Source: Plasmodium coatneyi
Taxonomy: Eukaryota; Apicomplexa; Aconoidasida; Haemosporida; Plasmodiidae
DNA: 64,000 nucleotides
Direction of reading: 5' to 3'
Assembly: GCF_001680005.1 (NCBI RefSeq)
Contig: NC_033567.1
Location: 1,240,001-1,304,000 of the forward strand
How positions within the stretch are numbered: the stretch's first letter is position 1; the number at the start of each line of letters is the position of its first letter. Positions 41,930 through 52,263 of the stretch are shown one piece after another. The notes beneath the pieces were generated by a model. It was not told the origin of the DNA. It worked only from the letters and a program-made list of their open reading frames with translations, and made no database searches. The position numbers were made by a program, and so were the translations under genes.

Positions 41930-43873
41930 TTACATACGGTGATAGGCTATATTATTCCTACTTCCTCTATTATTATTTGTCCCCCTTCTGTTCGATGGTT
42001 CATTATATAAAGTAGAAGCATCTGCTGAATCACCAACTGTTAAATTTGATGACGAACCTATTGTAAAGTAATCTGTAGTATCGTCCTCCGAGAATGCGTT
42101 TAATTCCTGTCGGACGGACCTTTTTTTTCTGTTGCTTTTTCCTCCAAAAGTGTTACGTATTCCAGAAAATAAATTGGTATACTAAGCAAGGGGAGCAAAT
42201 AAAAGATAAGCCCGTATGTGCGCAGAATATATATGCACATTACTGCTCATTTTAAACGTTCGTTCTGAATATTCATTTTTGAATATAGAAAAATAAAATA
42301 ACTAATATATATATTTCTATTTATAATTTCAATTACAATTATAATTTTAATTGTATACTCACTTTATATAGAAAGAAAATAACTGCTGGTAGTCCTATTG
42401 TAGCCAATGCACCAGACACAGCGGGTAAAATAGCAGCACCAGGATCAGCAGCAACAGCTTCTTCTTCGACATCGTCTTCGTCGTCATTGTCATTATAATC
42501 ATCATCCTCATCTTCCTCCTCTGCCTCCGTGTGTTCTGAATCCAGAGAAAAAATAAGGACAGACAATTCTAGTGTAATGTTTTCTTTTTTTTCCTTTTTC
42601 TTTCTTCCTTCTTCCTGGAACCTTCCTTCTATACACCTTAAACCTTCCTTCTTTAAACCTTAAACCCACCTATCTTACACCCTGAACCCTAAACCCTAAA
42701 CCTTGAACCATGACACCCTAAACCTTGTTTCTTTACATCCATAACAACCCACATACCTTACACCCTAAACCCTAAACCCTGACTACCTAAACCTTCCTTC
42801 TTCTTTTTTTTCTTTGTTTTTATTTCCTCCCCCCCCAAGGGAATATTTTTTCAGCAGAAGGAAGATTGCCCTAACAGGGGGATTGTCCTCTGTGAAGTGT
42901 CTACCCTCCCACATGGAAATACCTATCTACTTCACCCTTTTACTTGTTACAGTTATTTTACTAAAGGTTGTTCTATTCTGCTTACCAGACCCATCATCTT
43001 CAGATTGGTCTGCTTGTGCGGGGTCTCCGGGGCATGTTAATTTTAATGGTGCCCCATTCTGGAATTTTACCTTATACTCCTGTATAAGTTTCTCACAATA
43101 TTGACTCTTAGAATCCCCCTCCCCATCACAAATATCCCTTATATTTTGATATGCATCCTTAACTTTTTTTAAGGAACTGTTGCATTTTTCATTCGTAAAT
43201 AGGCCTTTCTCCTGTAATTTAATTTTAGCAGTACCGTAATTATAGAAAAAGTCGAATAGCACTTTTGCTTTTTCAAAGAGGTCTTTGTTAATTTCTGGGT
43301 ATTTATTCGTACATATATTCTTTGCTTCGCTCTCGGGCAACTTATCGCAAATTGTCCTCATTGTAGTTGTAAAATCGTACCCCTTTAAATCTTCCTTTAT
43401 TCTGGTACCTACCCAATAATAAAAAAAGTCCCAGAGGTAATTGTCGTATGTTTCCTTCTCCCGCTCCATTTTATATGCATTGCACCACCCACTCGCAATT
43501 CTATTGGCCACGACTCTCTTCGTAATTCTTTGTTTCTTTAGTCCATTGGCTATCGTACTCGCCAATGCGTCTCCGTATTTCGGTATGTTCGCATATGTGT
43601 TACATGTTCCACGGGTCCAGAACTTATAATATACGTCCCATGAGGGTAATTGAACTGACTTTGGACTCTGAAGGTATAATTGAACGGAGAGGTAGAATGT
43701 GCAAATAAATGTGTGTTTTCCACATGTATATTCCTTTTATATTATTATTACTTCAGTGTGTGTATAAAAGTTGTTGTATTTATTGTGCTCACAAAGAAAA
43801 TGTATTTAGAATAAGAAGAAGGAAAGCAAGTATAGCCGACCTGTGTTGGGAATGGTGCTGATGGGTTTGACAT
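41930..43873 (-). CDS. KIR (PIR-family) protein D, single PIR domain with acidic stalk, four exons
   Basis: Exons 43873-43841 (MSNPSAPFPTQ), 43667-42986, 42535-42363 and 42181-41930. All introns are GT-AG and the phases (0, 1, 0) fit, giving 379 residues. Exon 2 is the PIR ectodomain ('LPSWDVYYKF' at the start, 'DFFYYWVGTRI' in the WIG position, conserved Cys). Exon 3 is unusual: a run of about 25 acidic residues (EAEEEDEDDD...DDEDDVEEE) directly precedes the membrane span 'AVSGALATIGLPAVIFFLYK'. Exon 4 begins YTNLFSGIRNTFGG, the family tail motif, and ends at ATG-TAA. Compared with kir A, the ectodomain/membrane-span exon is split by a 450-bp intron containing telomere-like repeats. Confidence 0.9.
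42636..42794. repeat. Telomere-like repeats inside kir D intron 2
   Basis: CCCTAAACCCTAAACC and CCCTGAACCCTAAACC-type heptads, interrupted by a CATAACAACCCACATACC segment, within the intron 42536-42985. On the transcribed (minus) strand these read as GGGTTTAGGG. Confidence 0.9.
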
Positions 43874-44810
43874 TTTCTTCTAATTGTGTATTCTTAGTAT
43901 ATAAAATGGGAACTTTATTTTTAGAAAAGTTGTTGCCTTGCCTTCTTTATTTATTCATACATAAGAAATGTATGAAAAAAAAATTTCCCATTATATGATG
44001 CTTATGATCAATTACATATTAAATTCTCACTTCCCCATTATATAAACTTTCTTTAAATTTACGAACGATAACACATTATACGTATGGACTCAATTATTAC
44101 ACATATGATTAGGTGAAATTGGGAACAAATGTATTAAAATAATGGAAGAAAGCGAAGAAGTTGAATTTTTGTGCATTCTTCCTATGTGCTCATTATACTA
44201 TTTCGAATTTGTATATAACCATTGGAAATACTATATACTATTATTCATCCACCTCCAGAAGCTTATTCATGAAGATGCTATCCCTTCTGAGCACAAAATT
44301 AATTCCTCATTCTTAACGAGCATTCCATTATTATTCAAACGTGAATATTTAAAATTCCTGCTATTATACATACATACACATATATATAGGTAGTGCATAC
44401 AATTTATACATGTACAGAATACAATATTTATCTTATTTTCAGTCAGCACACTGTGTATAATACCATCCTTTCCTCCCCTCTTCACCTCTAAAACCTAAAC
44501 TGTACCTTATATGTTCACGTGTATTCTGCTTATATTTTTTCCTTCACGATTAAACGATTAAAAGATATTCACATATAAGACGTGTACACTCCCTTACATC
44601 AGCTGTACACTTTATAATAAATAATACATCTTACAAACAAATGCATACTATCTTTCAACATCTTCTTCCTCTACCATAGACGCAAGCAGTTGAACACGCT
44701 TCCGGGCGCTTAAGTGATATAAAGGAATTAAGGGACCTGAAGCGTGAAAGAGACGATCCATACGCTTAATAATCATTCTGCTATATCCCTCATTCAGTAT
44801 TCCAAAGTTT
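43874..44810. other. Upstream region of kir D
   Basis: Non-coding, AT-rich. The open frame at 44142-44393 is short with no family match and is not supported as a gene. It should contain the kir D promoter and is followed by telomere-like array 2. Confidence 0.55.
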
Positions 44811-46371
44811 CAGGGTTTAGTGTCTAGGGTTTAGGTCTCACACTTGAGGCCTTTAGATTTCGGGTTTTAGGGCTTAGTGTTTCAGGGTATAGGGTTCACG
44901 GTTTAAGGTTCAGGGTTTAGGGTACATGGATTAGGCTTTTTATTTTAGTTTTAGACTTTAGGTTTCATGGTTTTGGTTTAATATTTCAGGCCTTAGAGTT
45001 CAGGTATTAGTGTTCAGGGTTCAAGAATTAGGGTTCAGGGTTAAGGGTTTAGGGTATAGTGTTTAGGTTTAGAGTTTAGTTTTCAGGTTTTATGGTTTAG
45101 GATTTAGGGTTTAGGGTTCAGGGTTTAGGGTTTATAGTTCAGGTGTTAGGGTTCAGGGTATAGTGTTTAGGTTTAGAGTTAAGGTTTCAGATTTTATGGT
45201 TTAGGGTTCAGGATTTAGGGTATAGTGTTCAGGTTCTTAGGGTTTAGGTTTCAGGCTTCTAGGGTTTAGGATTTTAGGCCCTTAGTTTCAGGGTTTAGTG
45301 TTCAGGCTTTAGGGCTTAGGATTCAGTGTTCAGTATTTAGTGTTCAGGGTTTAGTGTTCAGAATAAAGAGTTCAGGATTTAGGGTTTTAGGGATTAGTGT
45401 TCAGGGTTTAGGGTTTGTGTTTAGAGTTTAGCTTTCTGGTTGGGTTTATTATATAATTGTGTGCTACTGATAAAATTTTTGTGCGAGCTAAAAACATGAA
45501 CATTAAATCCTGGACCCTGAACCCTAAACCCTAAGCTCTGAGTCCGAAGCCTAAATCCTATATCCCTAACCCTAAGGCTTAAACAGGAAACGATAAATAC
45601 TGAACACGGAATCCTGAAGGATAAGCCCGAAGCTCTTAAACATAGAATCCTAAAACCTCAACCCTAAAGCCTAAACGCTAAACCCGAACTATAAAAGGTA
45701 AACCCTGAACCCTAAATCCTGAACCCTGAAACCTTAATCCTGAACCCCAAATTTTGAACCCTGAACACTAATACGTGAAAACTAAAAATTGAACCCTAAT
45801 AGTTCAACACTAATACCTAAACTCTGAACCCTGAAACCTGAACCCTGAATCCTAATCCTTGAAACCCAAACCCTGAACCCATAACCCTAAACCCTGAACC
45901 CTTAACACTAAACCCTAAACCCTGAACCTCAACCCTAAACCCTAAACCATGAACCCTAATACTTAAAAACTATAACCTAAACCTTAAAATCTAAAGTCTA
46001 AATCCTAAACCCTAAAACATAAACCATAAGCCCTGAACGCTAAAACCTGAACACTAAAGCCGGAACCCTAAACCGTAAATCCGGAACCCTAAACCGTAAA
46101 TCCGGAACCCTAAACCGTAAATCCGGAACCCTAAACCGTAAATCCGGAACCCTAAACCCTAAACCCTGAACCCTAAACCGTAAATCCGGAACCCTAAACA
46201 CTAAGCCCTAAATCCTAAACGCTGAAGCCTAAACCCTGAAGCTTAAACCCTGAACCCTGAACCCTAAACCCTGAACACTCAACCTTAAAACCTGAACACT
46301 CTACCTTAAAACCTGAACACTCAACCCTAAACCCCAAACCTGAACCCTAAAGACCCTAAACACTGAAGCAT
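44811..46371. repeat. Internal telomere-like array 2, head-to-head inverted
   Basis: G-rich degenerate heptads (GGGTTTAGGG, GGGTTCAGGG, GGGTATAGTG) run 44811 to about 45432. After a spacer of about 65 bp, C-rich heptads run from about 45497 to 46371. The spacer shares TTATTATRTAATTGTGTGCT and flanking bases with array 1, so the two arrays are copies of one structure. This copy is twice as long. Confidence 0.95.
46072..46192. repeat. 21-bp higher-order repeat within telomere-like array 2
   Basis: Five near-perfect copies of AACCCTAAACCGTAAATCCG-G (three heptads, two of them mutated) in tandem, interrupted once by plain CCCTAAA/CCCTGAA heptads. The pattern indicates recent unequal exchange or slippage inside the array. 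Confidence 0.9.
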
Positions 46372-47459
46372 TTGAACTATAAAAAATATTGAATATATTC
46401 CTCCAAACACCCTTTTAAGCTTTGGAACCTTCCAAGTAATGGAACAGTAGAGTAACAATTAATCCTACAGTGTCCCTGCTAATCGTATGTTTCCTTTTAT
46501 TCCTTAAAGTCCATCATCGTTGTTTAAGTTTTTGAACTTTTTAATACTATAGAACGGGAAGTACAAAAGAGAAACGGGCCTATATTAACATATAAGAATA
46601 TAATACAGTTTAGGAGGAAGGGTATACATAGCTAAAATAATACATGTTTCGTATATGTAAATCCTCTATGGAGTATCAATAAGGGGAAGGAGTAATAAAA
46701 AGAAAATAGAGAAGGGAAATATTGTTAATATGGGGTTATAATACATATGGAGGGAGAGGGTGTTATGAATGAAGTAATACTAGATGATGCATAAATTTTC
46801 TCCCATGTACAGTTCACATGGGTATCTGCACTATGTGTGCTCCTACTTTATAAATACACTCCGTTTATTATGCATGTGTAAATGTAAAGATATTCCAGAG
46901 GGGGAGGAAGGGTATTTTGCGTATATATACTGTGCAGTATGCATATTAATGATTTCTTATTAATACTTTCTAGGTAAAAATAAAGCATAAATTAATAGCA
47001 TGTTGTTATATATATGTTGGAAGTAAATTGCTTCCTCTATATATGTGTGTGCGCAGTATATGAATTGTATAATGAAAATAATAGTGTAATGGTACAAATA
47101 ATAATATAGTACTACAAATAATCATGTACTAACTAATAATGTAACTACTAAAGAATTTATATAAAATTTTAAATGCTCCCTCCTTTAGTTGTACGATGCG
47201 ATGCCCAACTGTTTATATTCCTACCTTAATTATATGTACAGTATTTTGATACACATATATGTATACTTGTGCGTAATATCCTGTGAAATTTTGAACAGAG
47301 TGTATTATTTGGTAGAGCAGGTGTTTGATATATACTTTTACACAATAATCCTGAAGAGAGTACGCACAGAAAAGTTTATTAACATGAACATTCTGTATAA
47401 GTATATAAGGAGTAAATTTTAACATAAAATTCATCATATATCAGAAATATATATAAATA
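46372..47459. promoter_or_regulatory. Upstream region of kir C
   Basis: Non-coding. It shares several motifs with the region before kir B. The open frame at 47189-47422 is AT-rich with no domain and is not supported as a gene. Confidence 0.5.
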
Positions 47460-50309
47460 ATGGCAGGCGGGAAGGGAATACTTCGGGTTATATTTCAATT
47501 AAAATGAATATTATGAATGTGCGTATAATGTTCTCTACATAATGTAATAGGAGCATATGGGCAAATGTATTCCCGCGTCTATATTTATAGGATGTCCATT
47601 TAGGGAATTTACCCTCTAGAATAATGTATGGTGCTTTCCAGCGTGCTCGGTTAGGTAGCAGTAGTGAACATACAGGCAAAATAGATGAAGCATTCGGTGA
47701 GCACTATGGAGAAATTGGAAATGAACATAGTAAAATTAGGGATGTCTGTGATTATGCGTTTAACATGAAAAATAGCGAACCACACTATAATGTGCGCTGT
47801 TCCTTCCTGTTCTATTGGATCGGGAACTACATAATATCTAAACTGAAAGATGACACCGATGGTAGTAAATTTAATAAAATTATGAATGCTCTTTGTGACG
47901 CATTTCAGAGGTTAATAACTGCACAGGATTGTACCGTAGCATGTAAGAGTATTAACTGGCGCAACTTCAAGAGCAGGAAACAGGCATATGAGTACATTCA
48001 GGACTATCAGGAAATAAAGAAGCAAGTGGATAAATATGATTCAAAATGTGATACAGGATGTTCCGAGCATATACAGAAGATAGTTCAAAATTATAATAAA
48101 GTGCATGAGGAATGTGAAAGTAAAACCGGGACTGATGAATACTGTGAAAAGTTTGAACAGAAGTACAATGAAGACAGTAATGGATACCTACCAAAATTAA
48201 CATGCACAGATGCTGCACATGATTTCGTTCTTAATAATGCCAAAATGGATCTGACAGATAGGGAGGAGGTTGCTTTTTTTCCTGCTGTGTTTCTCCATGG
48301 AAAGAACTAATATGTGTGTGCACATATATAACATTTTTATTTTTGTCACAACGTGGCATGCAGTAAATTGGTAAGTGTAAAATACATAAGAGCATATATT
48401 CTTTTCTGATTACATTTTTGTAGGATCCAGTTCTAGCCAGCTTACCTTCCACAGTAGCATATAATAAATTCAATGAAGTCAAGGATCCTTGTAAGAGTAG
48501 TGATAGTTTACCTGAACAAATAGATAGCTTACTGCAGGCAACTCCTGGTACTCAGCATTATACTCCTAGGCTTAAGAATGTCTGGTGTTACGCAAAGAAC
48601 GGAGTAGGAGGAGGGATGGGGAACACTTTGTCGAATGAGGAGCGCTGCGGTTTTTTATATTATTATATAGGGTATATGTTCTATGATATTTTCAACGATA
48701 ATGACAAATTTTGGAGTTTTATGGAAGCTGTTCGGGATCAATTGCAGAGTTTACCTGATGTTGGAAGTAAGTGTGATGTTCCGCCCAGTGGCATTAAGAA
48801 GGAAAATTTCAATTATGAGAAAAAAATATATGATTTCCATAGAGACTACCATACGATAAGAACAAAGTTAGCAGAAAATGGATCCAACTGTAGTGAAAAT
48901 TTGGTCAATCACTTGCAGAATGCTGTAGTAGCATATGGGGTTATGAATTCTCATTGCACAAAGAATGCTGCTACTGAGGATCGGCCATATTGTGAAAAAC
49001 ATAGCACGGAGTATAAAACACACAATCTTGGGGAACTCCCACGTTCGAAGTGTGCATCGGAGCAGGCGCAGAAACTTCTACGAGCTGCGGAAACTCTGAA
49101 TGCAATTTCCAATGCTGGGACCTCCTCTGGAACGGGTACCATTGTTTCTTCTATATTGTCCGCACTCGCTTTACCCACAACCATATTCTTTTTATATAAG
49201 GTAAAATATTGCAGTTACCCATTAAATAAATGCGTAGAATATAGAAATAGTGTGTACACACATACTACATTATAAACATAGGATATAAAATGAAGTGAAC
49301 TGTGTATGTGGCAAACATTTCTATTCCTTCCTCCTTCCAACCCGTAACACAACCTTACTTTCACCCTTCCACCACCCTAACAACCCACCTACCACCTTCC
49401 ACCCTAACAACCCACCTACCACCTTCCACCCTAACAACCCACCTACCACCTTCCACCCTAACAACCCACCTACCACCTTCCACCCTAACAACCCACCTAC
49501 CACCTTCCACCCTAACAACCCACCTACCACCTTCCACCCTAACAACCCACCTACCACCTTCCACCCTAACAACCCACCTACCACCTTCCACCCTAACAAC
49601 CCACCTACCACCTTCCACCCTAACAACCCACCTACCACCTTCCACCCTAACAACCCACCTACCACCTTCCACCCTAACAACCCACCTACCACCTTCCACC
49701 CTAACAACCCACCTACCACCTTCCACCCTAACAACCCACCTACCACCTTCCACCCTAACAACCCACCTACCACCTTCCACCCTAACAACCCACCTACCAC
49801 CTTCCACCCTAACAACCCACCTACCACCTTCCACCCTAACAACCCACCTACCACCTTCCACCCTAACAACCCACCTACCACCTTCCACCCTAACAACCCA
49901 CCTACCACCCCCAGCAATCATCTTTCTTTACACTTCTAACAATCTTCCATCCCACACCTAACAATCGTCCTTCCTTGCACCCTAACACCCCTTCCTTTGT
50001 CCTTTTCTTTATTAGTATAATCTTTTACCTTCGTGGATACAGAACAATTTTGGAGGAAGTAGTAGAGGAAGCGCAAGGAAAGGAAGATCCATTGGGCGTG
50101 ACCACTTTGATTCTCAAATAGATTATTCAACAGCGGACACATCCACGACCGGCTCATCGGAAACAAGTTCCACGTTTTATTCCAGTACAGTACGTTCTGT
50201 CCCGTATACTACACGTTCCAGAGTAAAAAGAAATAATGGGGGGCAACAAGAACAGCAACAGAGGCAAAGAAACAACAAAGAAAGGAATATTAGTTATCAA
50301 CATATGTAG
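47460..50309 (+). CDS. KIR (PIR-family) protein C with two PIR domains, four exons
   Basis: The model is 47460-47486 (MAGGKGILR), 47591-48268, 48424-49200 and 50016-50309, all phase 0, about 591 residues. It is a paralogue of kir B with identical architecture. Exon 2 has PIR domain 1 ('LPSRIMYGAF', 'CSFLFYWIGNYI'). Exon 3 has PIR domain 2 ('LASLPSTVAYNKF', 'CGFLYYYIGYMF') and the single membrane span ('SSILSALALPTTIFFLYK'). Exon 4 is the cytoplasmic tail (YNLLPSWIQNNFGG, then Ser/Thr-rich, Gln/Arg/Asn-rich, ending SYQHM). Intron 3 is long (815 bp) because of a 27-bp minisatellite. The exon 1 and 2 donors (GTTATA, GTTGCT) are weak but correspond to those of kir B. Confidence 0.83.
49271..49324. 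repeat. 54-bp block in kir C intron 3 identical to kir B intron 3
   Basis: Identical to 40291-40344. It lies directly before the 27-bp minisatellite. Confidence 0.92.
49376..49906. repeat. 27-bp minisatellite in kir C intron 3
   Basis: About 19-20 near-perfect copies of a 27-bp unit containing CACCCTAACAACCCACC and TACCACCTT. Because 27 is divisible by 3, it is open in several frames on both strands, producing apparent repeat proteins of 186-219 residues. It lies wholly inside the intron 49201-50015. Confidence 0.97.
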
Positions 50310-50499
50310 AACACATGGAAATGTAACACATCGTAATGTAATATCCTTCCCGAAGAAGTATAAGTGATTGCCCACAGTTTATACAATCCCAAAACAAGGT
50401 GACATCTTCTGTTTTTTCCTTTTTAATTATTTCTCCTTTGTATTGTGCGGAATTGTTTACGTCCATGTGTACCTCATATAAGTGGAAGTAAAAATATTT

Positions 50500-50700
50500 T
50501 TTTCACTTTATTTTGATTTGTTTGGTGAATTTCTTTTATTGAACATCTAAAATGTTTATGGAATTTTTTTGCTATAGGTTTTTATCTTTATAATTTTCCT
50601 TTTTCCTTTTAAGGTCCAATTTTGGACCATTTGAGAAAAGGTGCTCCTCCCCAATTGTGCACGGTTCCGCGAAGATTCTCGCGAAAGGGGTCTGCAATGG
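50500..50700 (+). repeat. kir 3'-flank element, copy 3 (inverted, diverged)
   Basis: On the reverse strand it shares GGAGCACCTTTTCTCAAAT, an AATTGGACCTT motif, a TTCGCGG motif and the following AT-rich stretch (ATAAAAACCTATAGCA type) with copy 2. It is inverted relative to copies 1 and 2, but so is its kir gene. It lies about 200 bp beyond the kir C stop. Confidence 0.7.
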
Positions 50701-50829
50701 TTCGCTCCCCTCCTCCTTCATGTTATACACATCTTTTAGATGTGCAGTTCACACGCGAAACGGGAATAACTATGTTTACATGAAAGGGAAGCTGCGTCTT
50801 CCGCTTTATTTTATTATAATTTAGGTATA

Positions 50830-51118
50830 AAATTGTCCTAATAAATTCGCCTGATATAAATTTGTCAAAGAAAAAAATGCCCTAATATTAAATTTATCAC
50901 ACAGAAAAAATTGCAAAAAAAAAAAGAAGAAAGAAAATTGTCAAAAAAAGTTGTCCAAAAAAAGAAAGAATGCCCTAATATAAATTTGTCACACAGAAAA
51001 AATTAACCAAAGGAGAAAAGAATTGCCCTAATATAAATTTGTCACACAGAAAAAATTAACCAAAGGAGAAAAGAATTGCCCTAATATAAATTTGTCACAC
51101 AGAAAAAATTGCAAAAAA
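50830..51118. repeat. About 53-bp tandem repeat downstream of the kir island
   Basis: Four to five copies of a unit containing GCCCTAATATAAATTTGTCA and CACAGAAAAAATT, followed by ACCAAAGGAGAAAAGAATT or poly(A)-rich filler. The two central copies are essentially identical with a 53-bp period; outer copies are degenerate. It marks the right border of the accessory island. Confidence 0.9.
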
Positions 51119-52263
51119 AAAAAAAAAAAATTTTCAAAAGGAGTTGTCAAAAAAGGAGGGGCTACTTCTTCTCCGCTTGGCAAAAGGAATACGTACAACA
51201 CTGCGCAGAGTATATGATACCTACTCTTGTGTTCATACCCCTTTTTTTATTCCGTATTTTGAGTTCGCTCTTTTGTTGTACAATAAATGAACTTTAAACA
51301 AAACGCGCAGATATAAAATATATTAATAAAATGAGGTGCGTAGAATATGATGGGGTCTTTTTCCCTTCCGCGCTGCTGCTCCAAAATGGGGAAGAAAAAA
51401 CGTGAAAATGTATTACTCTTCGCATTACGTTCTTTTTAAGAGAAAAAAAATGAAAGAAGCACGCCACAAAAAATACCACTTCGTAATATGTAAATATATA
51501 CGTATGCAATTTTGTTGTTGATGGTGACAAGAATAAAATATATTTTTTTTCTTTTTTAATATATATTTTTTCCCAAATTATATGCCCTCCATGGGGGGAG
51601 GAAATGACGCGCTAAGCAGCTATTTTATGCAAACGACCCCACTCAAATATTCTCATCGTTTTACTTCCAATCACCGCTCTCATTTTAGATGCATATTTTA
51701 CAACCCCCGCGTTATTCCAACGCCTTAAGTATGATTTATTTCCTTTAAAAGGAAAAAGTTTGTTCATATTGGAAGGCCATTTTGGTAATCCCCACTAACG
51801 AAAAGTTACAAAAGAAAAAAAAAAGAAAAAAAAAAAGGAGTAATTCTCGACAGTCACATAGAATGATAAACAAACCAATGCGCACACTTGTGCGTGCCGA
51901 ATTAGCCACACACTGAAAAGGTGAAAAAGGAATCGCTTTGCGAAATGTCTGCTTTGAGTCCCCTGTGCCACACAGTTCTGCATGGGAACATTTAACCCTC
52001 TGCTGCGGCAGGTTACGCCATTTTCACATTTTTCTTCCGCTGTTTTTCTCCCGCTTTGGAGTTTTCCGTACCACGCCCTTCACCCCGCCGTTTTTTTTTT
52101 TTTTTTTTCTTTTTGAAACCCTAAGAGACACCTTCCACATGAATAATTTTCTGTCACTTGGAACTTAACACACAACGCCGGATGGGGGCACGAATCACTT
52201 CCCGTACCGTTACCCCACAGGTGACTCATTTCTGATTAAATATTTCCGTGATTAGGTAGTAAA
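51119..52263. other. Intergenic region, right edge of the kir island
   Basis: No gene supported. Homopolymer runs at 51110-51130 and 52091-52109. The frames at 51109-51297, 51294-51530 and 51795-52168 are short with no domain. It should hold the 3' UTR of the Gemin2-like gene. Confidence 0.6.

Noticed and set aside
49295..49961. Repeat proteins of 186-219 residues open in several frames
   Set aside because: They are translations of the 27-bp minisatellite, which lies inside the kir C intron and is open on both strands because the unit length is divisible by 3.
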